Source: an uncultured Bacteroidales bacterium
GTDB lineage: Bacteria > Bacteroidota > Bacteroidia > Bacteroidales > UBA932
Direction of reading: 5' to 3'
Assembly (NCBI GenBank): GCA_937898205.1
Contig: CALEJC010000129.1
Coordinates: 1 to 8,555 of the forward strand
DNA length: 8,555 nucleotides
Part shown: positions 1-6,552 of the stretch, piece after piece
How positions within the stretch are numbered: the first letter of the stretch is position 1
Layout: each line of letters starts with the position of its first letter
Notes under the pieces: model-generated
Told to the model about the DNA's origin: nothing
Database searches by the model: none
The model's input: the letters and a program-made list of their open reading frames with translations, nothing else
Program-made: the position numbers and the translations under genes

Positions 1-2
1 GT

Positions 3-122
3 GAGCGGAAGGGGCCCGGCCGACAGGCTGGGAAGGATAGGCCGAAGGCCGTACCCGATCGGAGTCAGCTGCCTTCCGTGACCGATACAGCAGTACCTGC
101 CATGCTCTTAGACGATTTTTAG
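3..122 (+). CDS. C-terminal end of an unidentified protein (partial, starts before window)
   Basis: Frame 3 is open from the window edge to a TAG at 120-122 and encodes 39 residues. The codons mostly end in G or C, like the other genes here. The segment is basic and proline-rich (RKGPGRQAGKDRPKAVP near its start) and ends in a hydrophobic-acidic tip, AMLLDDF. That is the look of a disordered tail with a short C-terminal contact motif, but I do not recognise the family. The stop lies 10 bases before the hairpin at 133-155, which is where a terminator for a + strand gene would sit, and the neighbouring sulfatase operon converges on it. Frame 1 is also open to base 81 but ends without such context. 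It is called a gene from frame, codon use and terminator position only. Confidence 0.4.
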   Translation, partial: ERKGPGRQAGKDRPKAVPDRSQLPSVTDTAVPAMLLDDF

Positions 123-155
123 CATAAAAATAAATCTCGGCATGATACCGAGATT
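121..155. terminator. Hairpin terminator between convergent genes
   Basis: AATCTCGG (133-140) pairs perfectly with CCGAGATT (148-155) around a 7-base loop. Read on the minus strand, the stem is followed directly by TATTTTTATG, a T-rich tail, so it fits intrinsic termination of the esterase-sulfatase operon, whose stop codon is at 198-200. On the + strand the tail is ATTATTCTATT, which is weaker but could also serve the gene ending at 122. Confidence 0.65.
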
Positions 156-197
156 ATTCTATTAAGCACTTTGTTTTGAGCCGGAGTAATTTTAAAA

Positions 198-1724
198 CTA
201 TTTTAGTTCATTTACATTCAGCTCCCGCTGGCCTTTGACATATTCTTCGGCCATCTGGTGGAACTTCTCGACAAGAGGTGCGAGGTCTGGCTGGTCGGCG
301 AGGTTGACGAGCTCGTCAGGATCATTGACTTCGTCGATGAGCATCCTGCCTGCGCCGGGACCATAAAACTCGGCATATCTCCAGCGCTCTGTGCGGATGG
401 CCACGCCGGTGATGCCCTTGCCGTGGTTGTTCCATACGCTGTAGGCTGGTTTGTCAAACTCGGCCTCCGGGTCGTCCAGAAGCTTGGCGAGGCTGCTGCC
501 TTCGAGGTCAGCCTTGGCCGGAAGGCCGCAAAGCTCAACGAGGGTAGGGTAGATGTCGAGGTTCTCCGTGATGCGGTAGCTGACCTTGCCGTTGCCCTTG
601 GCTCTTGGGTCGACGATCACCAGCGGCGTGTTTACAGCCTCCTCCCAGAGCGAGCCTGCCTTTGACCATTTGCCCTTCTCTCCAAGCATAAATCCGTGAT
701 CCACGCAGAATACGATGATCGTATTGTCGGCAAGCCCCTCTTCTTCAAGAGCGGCAAGCACCCGGCCCACATTCCAGTCCACATAGCTGATGCATGCCCA
801 GTAGGCGAGGGTAAATGCTCTCGCATCCTCTGGCGAAGCCCTTCTGTTGATGAAGACGTCGGCATTGATCTCCCTGATGGATCCGGCCGGGAAACCGCGA
901 GGGATCATAGGGTAGGCGCAGAAATCCTCTTCAAGCGGAATGTCCTCAATATTATATAGGTCAAAGAACCTTTGAGGCGCCAGACAAGGGGTGTGAGGCT
1001 TGGAGAAACCACACGCGATAAAGAAAGGCTCGTCCCTCTGGGCCGCCTGCTTGATGTGGGCGATGGTCTTGTCTGCGTTCTGGTCTTCGCTGATATATCT
1101 GGTCTCGTCAGGGCCCCAGCGGTCCGAGTCCCGACCATGGCCGACATTGTATTCGTCAGTCGGCAGAAGCTCTCGTTTGCCGTTTTTCTTGATGAGGTTT
1201 TTGCCACCGCCGCGAGCTTCAACCCAAAGCCTGTGCTGCTCGTCTGTAACGTGCCCCGGCTCCCAGTCGCCCACTCCCTTATTGCGGCGGCGTTCCCATC
1301 CGCCATAGTCCCATGCCTCTGTATCCTCGATGCCGGAGTGGAAAACCTTACCTGCGATGTAGGTAGTATATCCGTGCTGCTTGAAATACATCGGAAGACT
1401 CTGCCACTCAGGATGATCTGCGCCCCACCAAGGCGAATTGTCATAGATGCGCGTCGATGTCGGCCTGTGCCCCGAGAGGAGCGAGGTGCGTGACGGGCCG
1501 GAAAGCGGGTACTGGCAGTAATTATGGAAAAACTGCACGCCCTGCGAAGCTAGTCTGTCCAGGTTGGGGGTGTGCATCTGCGGAGTGCCGTAGCTCTTCC
1601 AGTCTGTGCGCATATCGTCTGACATGATGAAGAGCACATTCATCTTCTGCTGGTCTTTGTCTGCAGCGAGAAGAGCGCCTCCGCCGGCTATCAAGCCGAG
1701 TCCGAGTGGTAGAAGTCGTTTCAT
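198..1724 (-). CDS. Exported S1-family sulfatase, iduronate-2-sulfatase-like
   Basis: A full-length (508 aa) type I sulfatase that would hydrolyse a sulfate ester on a carbohydrate. Residues 1-20 form a signal peptide (basic MKR, then a hydrophobic Gly/Leu/Ala core), so the enzyme acts in the periplasm or at the surface. The metal-site DD is at 36-37. The sulfatase signature SGPSRTSLLSG starts at Ser75, the residue expected to be oxidised to formylglycine. Because it is Ser rather than Cys, an anaerobic radical-SAM maturase (anSME) is expected elsewhere in the genome. GKVFH (125-129), GFSKPH (239-244), a YVDWNVGRVL helix (314-323), DHG (342-344) and Lys355 match the iduronate-2-sulfatase-type subgroup. 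The C-terminal region has the usual small-subdomain pattern (AIRTERWRYAEFY). The gene is second in an operon, 5 bases after the esterase. The true substrate (uronate, rhamnose or another sugar sulfate) cannot be read from the sequence. Confidence 0.9.
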   Translation of the reverse strand: MKRLLPLGLGLIAGGGALLAADKDQQKMNVLFIMSDDMRTDWKSYGTPQMHTPNLDRLASQGVQFFHNYCQYPLSGPSRTSLLSGHRPTSTRIYDNSPWWGADHPEWQSLPMYFKQHGYTTYIAGKVFHSGIEDTEAWDYGGWERRRNKGVGDWEPGHVTDEQHRLWVEARGGGKNLIKKNGKRELLPTDEYNVGHGRDSDRWGPDETRYISEDQNADKTIAHIKQAAQRDEPFFIACGFSKPHTPCLAPQRFFDLYNIEDIPLEEDFCAYPMIPRGFPAGSIREINADVFINRRASPEDARAFTLAYWACISYVDWNVGRVLAALEEEGLADNTIIVFCVDHGFMLGEKGKWSKAGSLWEEAVNTPLVIVDPRAKGNGKVSYRITENLDIYPTLVELCGLPAKADLEGSSLAKLLDDPEAEFDKPAYSVWNNHGKGITGVAIRTERWRYAEFYGPGAGRMLIDEVNDPDELVNLADQPDLAPLVEKFHQMAEEYVKGQRELNVNELK

Positions 1725-1729
1725 AAGGA

Positions 1730-3034
1730 TTATAGATAGAGTTTCATGAATTCAAGGTAGTAGGTCCAGTCCTGAGGGAGCACGCCGTGTCCGCCGTCGT
1801 GCATCACATAGCCCAGAGTGCTGTAGATCGGCTGCTCTGCAGGTGGCATCACGTCGGGGCCCATTGTATCCTTGCCTAGGAGCTCATATACAGGCGCTGC
1901 CTCCACTGCGGCGTAGAATTCTCCCTTAGGGTCTGACCATGTGTCAGTATCGCCGGTAGAGAGAAGCAGCGGACGAGGTGCGATGAGCGCAACAAGCATG
2001 TGTGCATCCATCGGCATCTGCTCAACCTTGTCGCCATAAAGCGAATAGTTGCCTGCAAACTGATAAGGGAAGCGAGTTGGCTCCACGAGGTGACCGACTG
2101 TCTCGCCGTAGTTGCGGCGGCTGAGTGCGGCTCCGCCTTCGCCTGAGCAGCTGGCGATCACGACCTTGATGCGGTCTTCGCGCGCTCCGGTCCACATGGT
2201 GGTCTTGCCCAGACGCGAGCAGCCGGTGAGTGCGATGCGGGTGGCATCGATATCTTTGTCAATCTCAAAGTAGTCCATGATATTGCTCACACCCCATGCC
2301 CATGCGGAGATTGATCCCCACTCGTCGGCAGCCGGCTTGGTCTGTCCCTTCTTGAGGTAAAGTCCGCGCACACCAGCTGTCTCGGTGTTGAGAGCGTCAG
2401 GCTGAATGTCTGTGTAGCAGAGAGTTGCAAATCCAAACCCCTCCTTGAGGTACTGCTTGATGGTGGCATCCATGCCAAATCCCATCCTTCTGCCCTGACC
2501 CTGCATGGCAGGAAGCTCGACGTAGCTGCCGGTCTTGGCGTCCCATCTGCGGCCAGGCTTGACGCCCAGGTCGGAAACGGTGATGTTGTTTTGCATGAAG
2601 CTGAGGTTGAGGAGAAGCGGCACAGGGCCATTGGCGTCCTTTGGAAGGTAGATGAGTACATCTACTTTAGGACCATTTTTGTCCTCAGAGAAATATAATG
2701 TGAGCTGCTTGCGCACTGCTGTGCCCTCAAAACCGAGGTCTTCCTGAAGGTCATAGCGGAGCTTTGGCTTCTTGGCAGGCCATTTACCATACTGCTGCTC
2801 TTCAAAGATCTTAAGGATCTCTGCTCTGCGCTTTTTCCATTGCTTGGCAGATGTCACTTTCTTGCCGTTGTTCATTGTCAGTACATCCGGAAGAGTGGCT
2901 TTGTAGTCGCCCACTTTGGACTCGTCGTAATTGACTGGGATGCCAGCGATTACATCTCTATCCTGAGCTTGTGTGTCAATTGAGGAAAGAAGCCCGAAGG
3001 TCAGGGCTGCGGCTAATAGTAATGTGTATTTCAT
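1730..3034 (-). CDS. Exported serine esterase of the CE15 / glucuronoyl-esterase-like alpha/beta-hydrolase group
   Basis: A 434-aa secreted esterase predicted to cleave an ester on a uronic acid. A signal peptide spans about residues 1-23, with a likely signal peptidase I site at TQA-Q. The nucleophile motif TGCSRLGK (270-277, Ser273 with Arg274) is the CE15 hallmark G-C-S-R-x-G-K. SGEGGAALSRRNYGE (297-311) carries a Glu at the position seen after the nucleophile in this group. GDTDTWSDPKGEF (361-373) and HDGGHGVLPQDW (412-423) hold the acidic and histidine positions; His416 is the likely catalytic base. CE15 members cleave glucuronoyl esters between lignin and xylan. From memory, a Bacteroides thetaiotaomicron relative (BT1017) with the same active-site type is a pectin methylesterase, so methyl-galacturonate is an alternative substrate. 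Databases often label such proteins acetylxylan esterase, which this active site does not specifically support. It is first in an operon with the sulfatase. No Shine-Dalgarno is visible, as usual in Bacteroidetes. Confidence 0.82.
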   Translation of the reverse strand: MKYTLLLAAALTFGLLSSIDTQAQDRDVIAGIPVNYDESKVGDYKATLPDVLTMNNGKKVTSAKQWKKRRAEILKIFEEQQYGKWPAKKPKLRYDLQEDLGFEGTAVRKQLTLYFSEDKNGPKVDVLIYLPKDANGPVPLLLNLSFMQNNITVSDLGVKPGRRWDAKTGSYVELPAMQGQGRRMGFGMDATIKQYLKEGFGFATLCYTDIQPDALNTETAGVRGLYLKKGQTKPAADEWGSISAWAWGVSNIMDYFEIDKDIDATRIALTGCSRLGKTTMWTGAREDRIKVVIASCSGEGGAALSRRNYGETVGHLVEPTRFPYQFAGNYSLYGDKVEQMPMDAHMLVALIAPRPLLLSTGDTDTWSDPKGEFYAAVEAAPVYELLGKDTMGPDVMPPAEQPIYSTLGYVMHDGGHGVLPQDWTYYLEFMKLYL

Positions 3035-3056
3035 GGTTGTTGTGATTTAATCCCTA

Positions 3057-3089
3057 TAAAATTACAACTTTTTTCTTATCTTTACCCAA
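3057..3089 (-). promoter_or_regulatory. Candidate promoter of the esterase-sulfatase operon
   Basis: Read on the minus strand there is a TTG (3089-3087), then 22 bases, then TAATTTTA (3064-3057). The latter matches 7 of 8 positions of the Bacteroidetes -7 consensus TAnnTTTG. The esterase ATG lies 22 bases further on. The spacing is slightly long for the -33/-7 pair. It overlaps the divergent + strand candidate. Confidence 0.42.
3077..3084 (+). promoter_or_regulatory. Candidate -7 box for the rhamnosidase-dipeptidase unit
   Basis: TATCTTTA matches TAnnTTTG except for the last base and lies 28 bases before the rhamnosidase ATG, in a T-rich stretch. I see no TTG at the usual distance upstream, so this is weak. 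The site lies inside the minus-strand promoter, between its -33 and -7 elements. Confidence 0.3.
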
Positions 3090-3112
3090 GTACTCGCTAA
3101 AAACATAAGATT

Positions 3113-4480
3113 ATGACACTAAGAATTAAATCATTGCTTTTGGGTCTGGTCTCACTTTTTGTGGGATTGTCGGCTTTTGCCCAGACTCAGATAGTTAACC
3201 TTCGCACAGAGTCGATGGAGACGCCGATCGGCATCGACGACCCCCGCCCGTACTTCAGTTGGCAGATGACTTCTGATCGCGTCGGTGCCAGCCAGAGGGC
3301 CTACCGCCTGATGGTGGCGACCAGCCAAGAAGACCTTGCAGAAGGTAAGTATGTCTATGATTCGGGGATGAGTTTCGGCGACACTTCTATAAACATTCCT
3401 TACAAGGGTGCAGCTCTCAAGGGTGCCACACGCTATTTCTGGAAAGTAGACGTGGTGGACGAGAAGGGCAATACCGTATCCTCAGAGCCGACTTGGTTTG
3501 AGACAGGCCTGATGGGACTTGGCTGGAGCAGAGCTCAGTGGATCGGCTCGGAAGAGGTGGGTGCATCCAAGTACAGAACCTTCTTCAACATCGATTATGA
3601 TGTGCAGATTCCTGTGGGCAGCACCAAAGCTACATTTGCCTACAGTGTCAAGGATAAGAACAATTACATCACGGTAGAGCTTGATATCGCGGAGAAGGAT
3701 GCTGCCAAGTTTATCGTCCGCTATGCTGTCGATGGTGAGGTGAAGACTCTCTCGACCATAGATGTCTCTGATATCGTGACAGAAGCCAACAAAAATCAGA
3801 AGCATAGTGTGAGACTTGAGGTCAGCACACCGGGCTATCACCTCAAGAGCAACCTCATCGCAAGGATTGACGGTGTGATGCTCAAACCGACTCAAGGTGT
3901 ATCAAAAGCTCCTGCACGTGAAAACGTATCTTCAGGCAATCCATATCAGATGGTGATCACTCCATATCCTGGTGGCGAATACATCGCAGACTGGGCTCGC
4001 CTCCACTCTATCGGTTTTAAGCAGCCTAAGGGCCAGAAAGCTGAGTTCTCAAATATCAAGATCTGGGAAAGCAACTGGAACACAGTGCTTTATACCGATC
4101 CTACCGAGACTCATAAAGTGACAGGCACCGGCGCGCTTCAGGTGTGGGAACCTTATGGCAAAGTGTCTGCCCCTATGCTTCGTCGCAATGTCGAGCTTGC
4201 AAAGCCTGTCAAGAGCGCACGCCTCTATGTGACAGCACGCGGCATCTATGAGTTCTATATCAATGGTCAGAGAGTCAGCAACGACTACTTCAACCCAGGC
4301 TGGACAGACTACCGCTACCGCATCATGTATAATTCCTATGATGTGTCATCGATGCTCAAGCAGGGTTCCAACGGCATCGGCGCCATGCTTGTACAGCGAT
4401 CTGAACATCTTTACCTCTTCATACGTGGATCCATACGGCATCAAGCAGTCGATGATGGCCAAGCTAGTAGTGACATTTGA
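3113..4480 (+). CDS. N-terminal fragment of the GH78 rhamnosidase
   Basis: A 455-codon frame starting at ATG 3113; the stop is TGA at 4478-4480. Residues 1-23 are a signal peptide with a likely cut after AFA. Residues 25-132 form a fibronectin-III-like domain (IVNLRTESMETP through AYRLMVATS to YFWKVDVVD). WIGSEE (143-148) normally leads straight into the next rhamnosidase domain, but here a beta-rich segment intervenes (about 150-330, with YSVKDKNNYITVELDI). The usual sequence resumes at PMLRRNVELAKPVKSARLYV (354-373) and FYINGQRVSNDYFNPGWTDY (381-400). Residues 1-426 are genuine. The last 29 residues (427-455) are off-frame and resemble nothing in the family. This product would be secreted but has no catalytic residues. 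Confidence 0.75.
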   Translation: MTLRIKSLLLGLVSLFVGLSAFAQTQIVNLRTESMETPIGIDDPRPYFSWQMTSDRVGASQRAYRLMVATSQEDLAEGKYVYDSGMSFGDTSINIPYKGAALKGATRYFWKVDVVDEKGNTVSSEPTWFETGLMGLGWSRAQWIGSEEVGASKYRTFFNIDYDVQIPVGSTKATFAYSVKDKNNYITVELDIAEKDAAKFIVRYAVDGEVKTLSTIDVSDIVTEANKNQKHSVRLEVSTPGYHLKSNLIARIDGVMLKPTQGVSKAPARENVSSGNPYQMVITPYPGGEYIADWARLHSIGFKQPKGQKAEFSNIKIWESNWNTVLYTDPTETHKVTGTGALQVWEPYGKVSAPMLRRNVELAKPVKSARLYVTARGIYEFYINGQRVSNDYFNPGWTDYRYRIMYNSYDVSSMLKQGSNGIGAMLVQRSEHLYLFIRGSIRHQAVDDGQASSDI

Positions 4481-6545
4481 AGATGGCACCTCTCAGACAG
4501 TGGTGACTGACGGTAGCTGGAAGAAATATGATCACGGTCCTGTCGTGAGAAACGGCTTCCAGTTTGGCGAGGACTACGATGCCCGCAAGGAAGTGGACGG
4601 CTGGAAAGACGGCGGCTTCGACGACAGCTCATGGGCAAATGCCGATATCTTTGAGCGTCCTGCAGCGCCGGTGCAGATCCAGGCCTATGTCGGACTTCCT
4701 ATCCAGAACAATATCACCCTCGATGCAATCTCGGTGAGCGAGCCTGTCAAGGGCACATTTGTCTACGACTTCGGCAAGAATGTTGTCGGCGTGCCTCGTC
4801 TTGAGGGCATGAAGGGCAAGAGCGGTCAGGTGATCAACCTCCGCTACGGCGAGATGATCTATCCTGAGACCATCCCTACAGATCCTGTTGCACCATATAC
4901 CAAGGAGATGTATGAGGAGATGAAGGGACAGGTATATGTGGAGAACTACCGCGGCGCGATCTCCATCGACAACTATATCATGAGAGGCAAGAAGGAAGGC
5001 GAGACCTACCAGCCGATCTTCACTGATCACGGCTTCCGTTATGTGTCTATAACCGGTCTTTCAGAGCCGCTTCCTCTCAGCAGCGTAAAGGCTGTAGTGC
5101 TCGAGTCTATCGGCCACACAACCAGCAAGTTTACAAGCTCCAACGAGACAGTAAACGGCCTCTGGGAATGTATCCAGTGGGGCCAGAGAGGCAACTTCCA
5201 GGCTGTGCCGACCGACTGCCCTCAGCGCGACGAGAGACAGGGATGGACCGGCGATGCGCAGGTATTTGCCCGAGCAGCCACCTACTTCAGCCCTTGGGTA
5301 GACAAGTTCTATGCGCGCTGGTTCCACTCGATGAGAGACAACCAGAACTACGACGGCAGCTACTTCAACTATTATCCTATCACCGGTCGTCCGCCTTATG
5401 GTTTCACCAACGACAATCCTGGCTGGATGGGTTGGATGGAAGCCGGTATCATCGTGCCTTATGAGGTGTATATGCAGTATGGTGATGTCAAGGTTGTAGA
5501 GGAGCATTATCCTTCGATGGTCAAGTATATGGACTACCTTGAGAGGCAGTCAAACGGCTATCTCCAGAGCGCAAGCGGCATCGGAGATCACCTTGCCATC
5601 GAGCGCACCAATATCGGTCTGACCAACTCCGCCTACTATGCCTACGATGCACTTCTGATGTCTCGCATGGCAGCAGCCATCGGCAAGACAGAAGACGCAC
5701 AGAAATATGCCGCTCTTTATGAAAATGTCAAGAAAGCCTGGAACGAGAAATATGTCAGGGAAGACGGTACAACCGTAGCTCCTTATGTGGCATTCAGATG
5801 GCCGGGCATGCCAGCCAATCCAAACGCTCCAAAGGATGGAGAGCTTGTGCCGGTAGACACCCAGACATCTTATGCTCTTCCACTCTATTTCAATCTCTTT
5901 GAGGATGACGTCAAGGACAAGGCTGTGGCCAAGCTTGTGGAAAACATCGAGAAGCATGGCAACACCCTGACCACAGGCTTCATCGGCACTCCATACCTCA
6001 ATCCGGTGCTCTCTGAAAACGGAAGAAGTGATGTGGCATATACGCTCTTTGAGCAGACCAAGTATCCTTCATGGCTCTATCCTGTGCTTCAGGGTGCGAC
6101 CACAATGTGGGAGAGATGGAACTCATACACTATTGAAAACGGATTTGGTCCTGTGGATATGAACTCATTTAACCACTATGCCTACGGTGCGATCGGAGAG
6201 TGGATGTTTACACACTGCCTTGGCATCCAGAGAGATGTCGAGAAGCCTGCCTACAAGCACATCCTCCTCCAGCCTAAGGTCGGCGGTGATATGAGCAACG
6301 CCAGCGGCTACTTTGAGAGCCCATACGGTGTGATCGCAAGCTCTTGGGAGAAGACAGCCAACGGATTTATCTACACAGTGACTGTCCCTGCCAACACTAC
6401 CGCATCACTCACTCTTGAGGCTTCAGGCATTGACAAAGTCAAGGTGCTCAAGGGCGCAGAAGGCGTGGGTCCGTTCCGCTCACTGACAGGCAAGGTGATG
6501 GCTGAACTGAAATCAGGTACCTACTCATTTGAAGTAAACAACTAA
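4392..6545 (+). CDS. C-terminal catalytic fragment of the GH78 rhamnosidase
   Basis: 717 codons in frame 3 from YSDLN (4392) to TAA at 6543-6545. The frame is open back to ATG 4248, but codons 4248-4391 are off-frame readings of the N-terminal half, so that is not a credible start. The first in-frame internal ATGs at the true sequence are at 4452 and 4455, with no signal peptide. The beta-sandwich domain includes FVYDFGKNVVG (about 4760). The barrel begins around 5115. PTDCPQRDERQGWTGD holds the general acid Glu (codon 5232-5234) and its supporting Asp residues. GATTMWERW holds the general base Glu (6111-6113). A C-terminal beta-sandwich ends the protein. All the catalytic residues I can recognise are intact, so the break looks recent or artefactual. 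Confidence 0.8.
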   Translation, partial: YSDLNIFTSSYVDPYGIKQSMMAKLVVTFEDGTSQTVVTDGSWKKYDHGPVVRNGFQFGEDYDARKEVDGWKDGGFDDSSWANADIFERPAAPVQIQAYVGLPIQNNITLDAISVSEPVKGTFVYDFGKNVVGVPRLEGMKGKSGQVINLRYGEMIYPETIPTDPVAPYTKEMYEEMKGQVYVENYRGAISIDNYIMRGKKEGETYQPIFTDHGFRYVSITGLSEPLPLSSVKAVVLESIGHTTSKFTSSNETVNGLWECIQWGQRGNFQAVPTDCPQRDERQGWTGDAQVFARAATYFSPWVDKFYARWFHSMRDNQNYDGSYFNYYPITGRPPYGFTNDNPGWMGWMEAGIIVPYEVYMQYGDVKVVEEHYPSMVKYMDYLERQSNGYLQSASGIGDHLAIERTNIGLTNSAYYAYDALLMSRMAAAIGKTEDAQKYAALYENVKKAWNEKYVREDGTTVAPYVAFRWPGMPANPNAPKDGELVPVDTQTSYALPLYFNLFEDDVKDKAVAKLVENIEKHGNTLTTGFIGTPYLNPVLSENGRSDVAYTLFEQTKYPSWLYPVLQGATTMWERWNSYTIENGFGPVDMNSFNHYAYGAIGEWMFTHCLGIQRDVEKPAYKHILLQPKVGGDMSNASGYFESPYGVIASSWEKTANGFIYTVTVPANTTASLTLEASGIDKVKVLKGAEGVGPFRSLTGKVMAELKSGTYSFEVNN

Positions 6546-6552
6546 TCTATAG

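Larger units (their letters stand above)
3113..6545 (+). pseudogene. GH78 alpha-L-rhamnosidase, frame-disrupted
   Basis: The two reading frames together make one exported GH78 inverting alpha-L-rhamnosidase of about 1,147 residues, which would release terminal L-rhamnose from a polysaccharide or glycoside. Order of parts: signal peptide, fibronectin-III-like domain, an inserted beta-rich domain, the rhamnosidase N-terminal lectin-like domain, a second beta-sandwich, the (alpha/alpha)6 catalytic barrel and a C-terminal beta-sandwich. Translation follows frame 2 up to CTT at 4388-4390 and must continue in frame 3 from TAC at 4392. Family members read GAMLG-x-GWY at this place; here GAML is followed directly by YSDLN in the other frame. 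The missing G-x-G-W and the frame change are both explained by loss of about 11 bases. No slippery heptamer or homopolymer is present. If the sequence is right, the catalytic domain is out of frame and the enzyme is probably lost. An assembly error cannot be excluded. Confidence 0.85.

Noticed and set aside
1..122. Single-stranded DNA-binding protein tail, suggested by the LDDF ending
   Set aside because: SSB tails end in a DDDIPF-like tip after a Gly/Gln-rich linker; this one is Lys/Pro-rich and lacks the terminal Pro-Phe, so no name is given.
972..1493. Plus-strand frames across the sulfatase (also 258-665)
   Set aside because: They are shadows of the sulfatase, which has full-family motifs on the minus strand. 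They have no promoter or plausible product.
4248..4391. ATG 4248 as the genuine start of a separate rhamnosidase gene
   Set aside because: The first 48 codons read Ser/Thr/Cys-rich noise while the other frame encodes the conserved FYINGQRV...DPGW-type sequence, so this is an off-frame extension.
4388..4480. Programmed ribosomal frameshift in the rhamnosidase
   Set aside because: There is no X-XXY-YYZ slippery heptamer, stimulatory hairpin or internal SD at 4385-4397, and a frameshift would still leave the conserved G-x-G-W missing.
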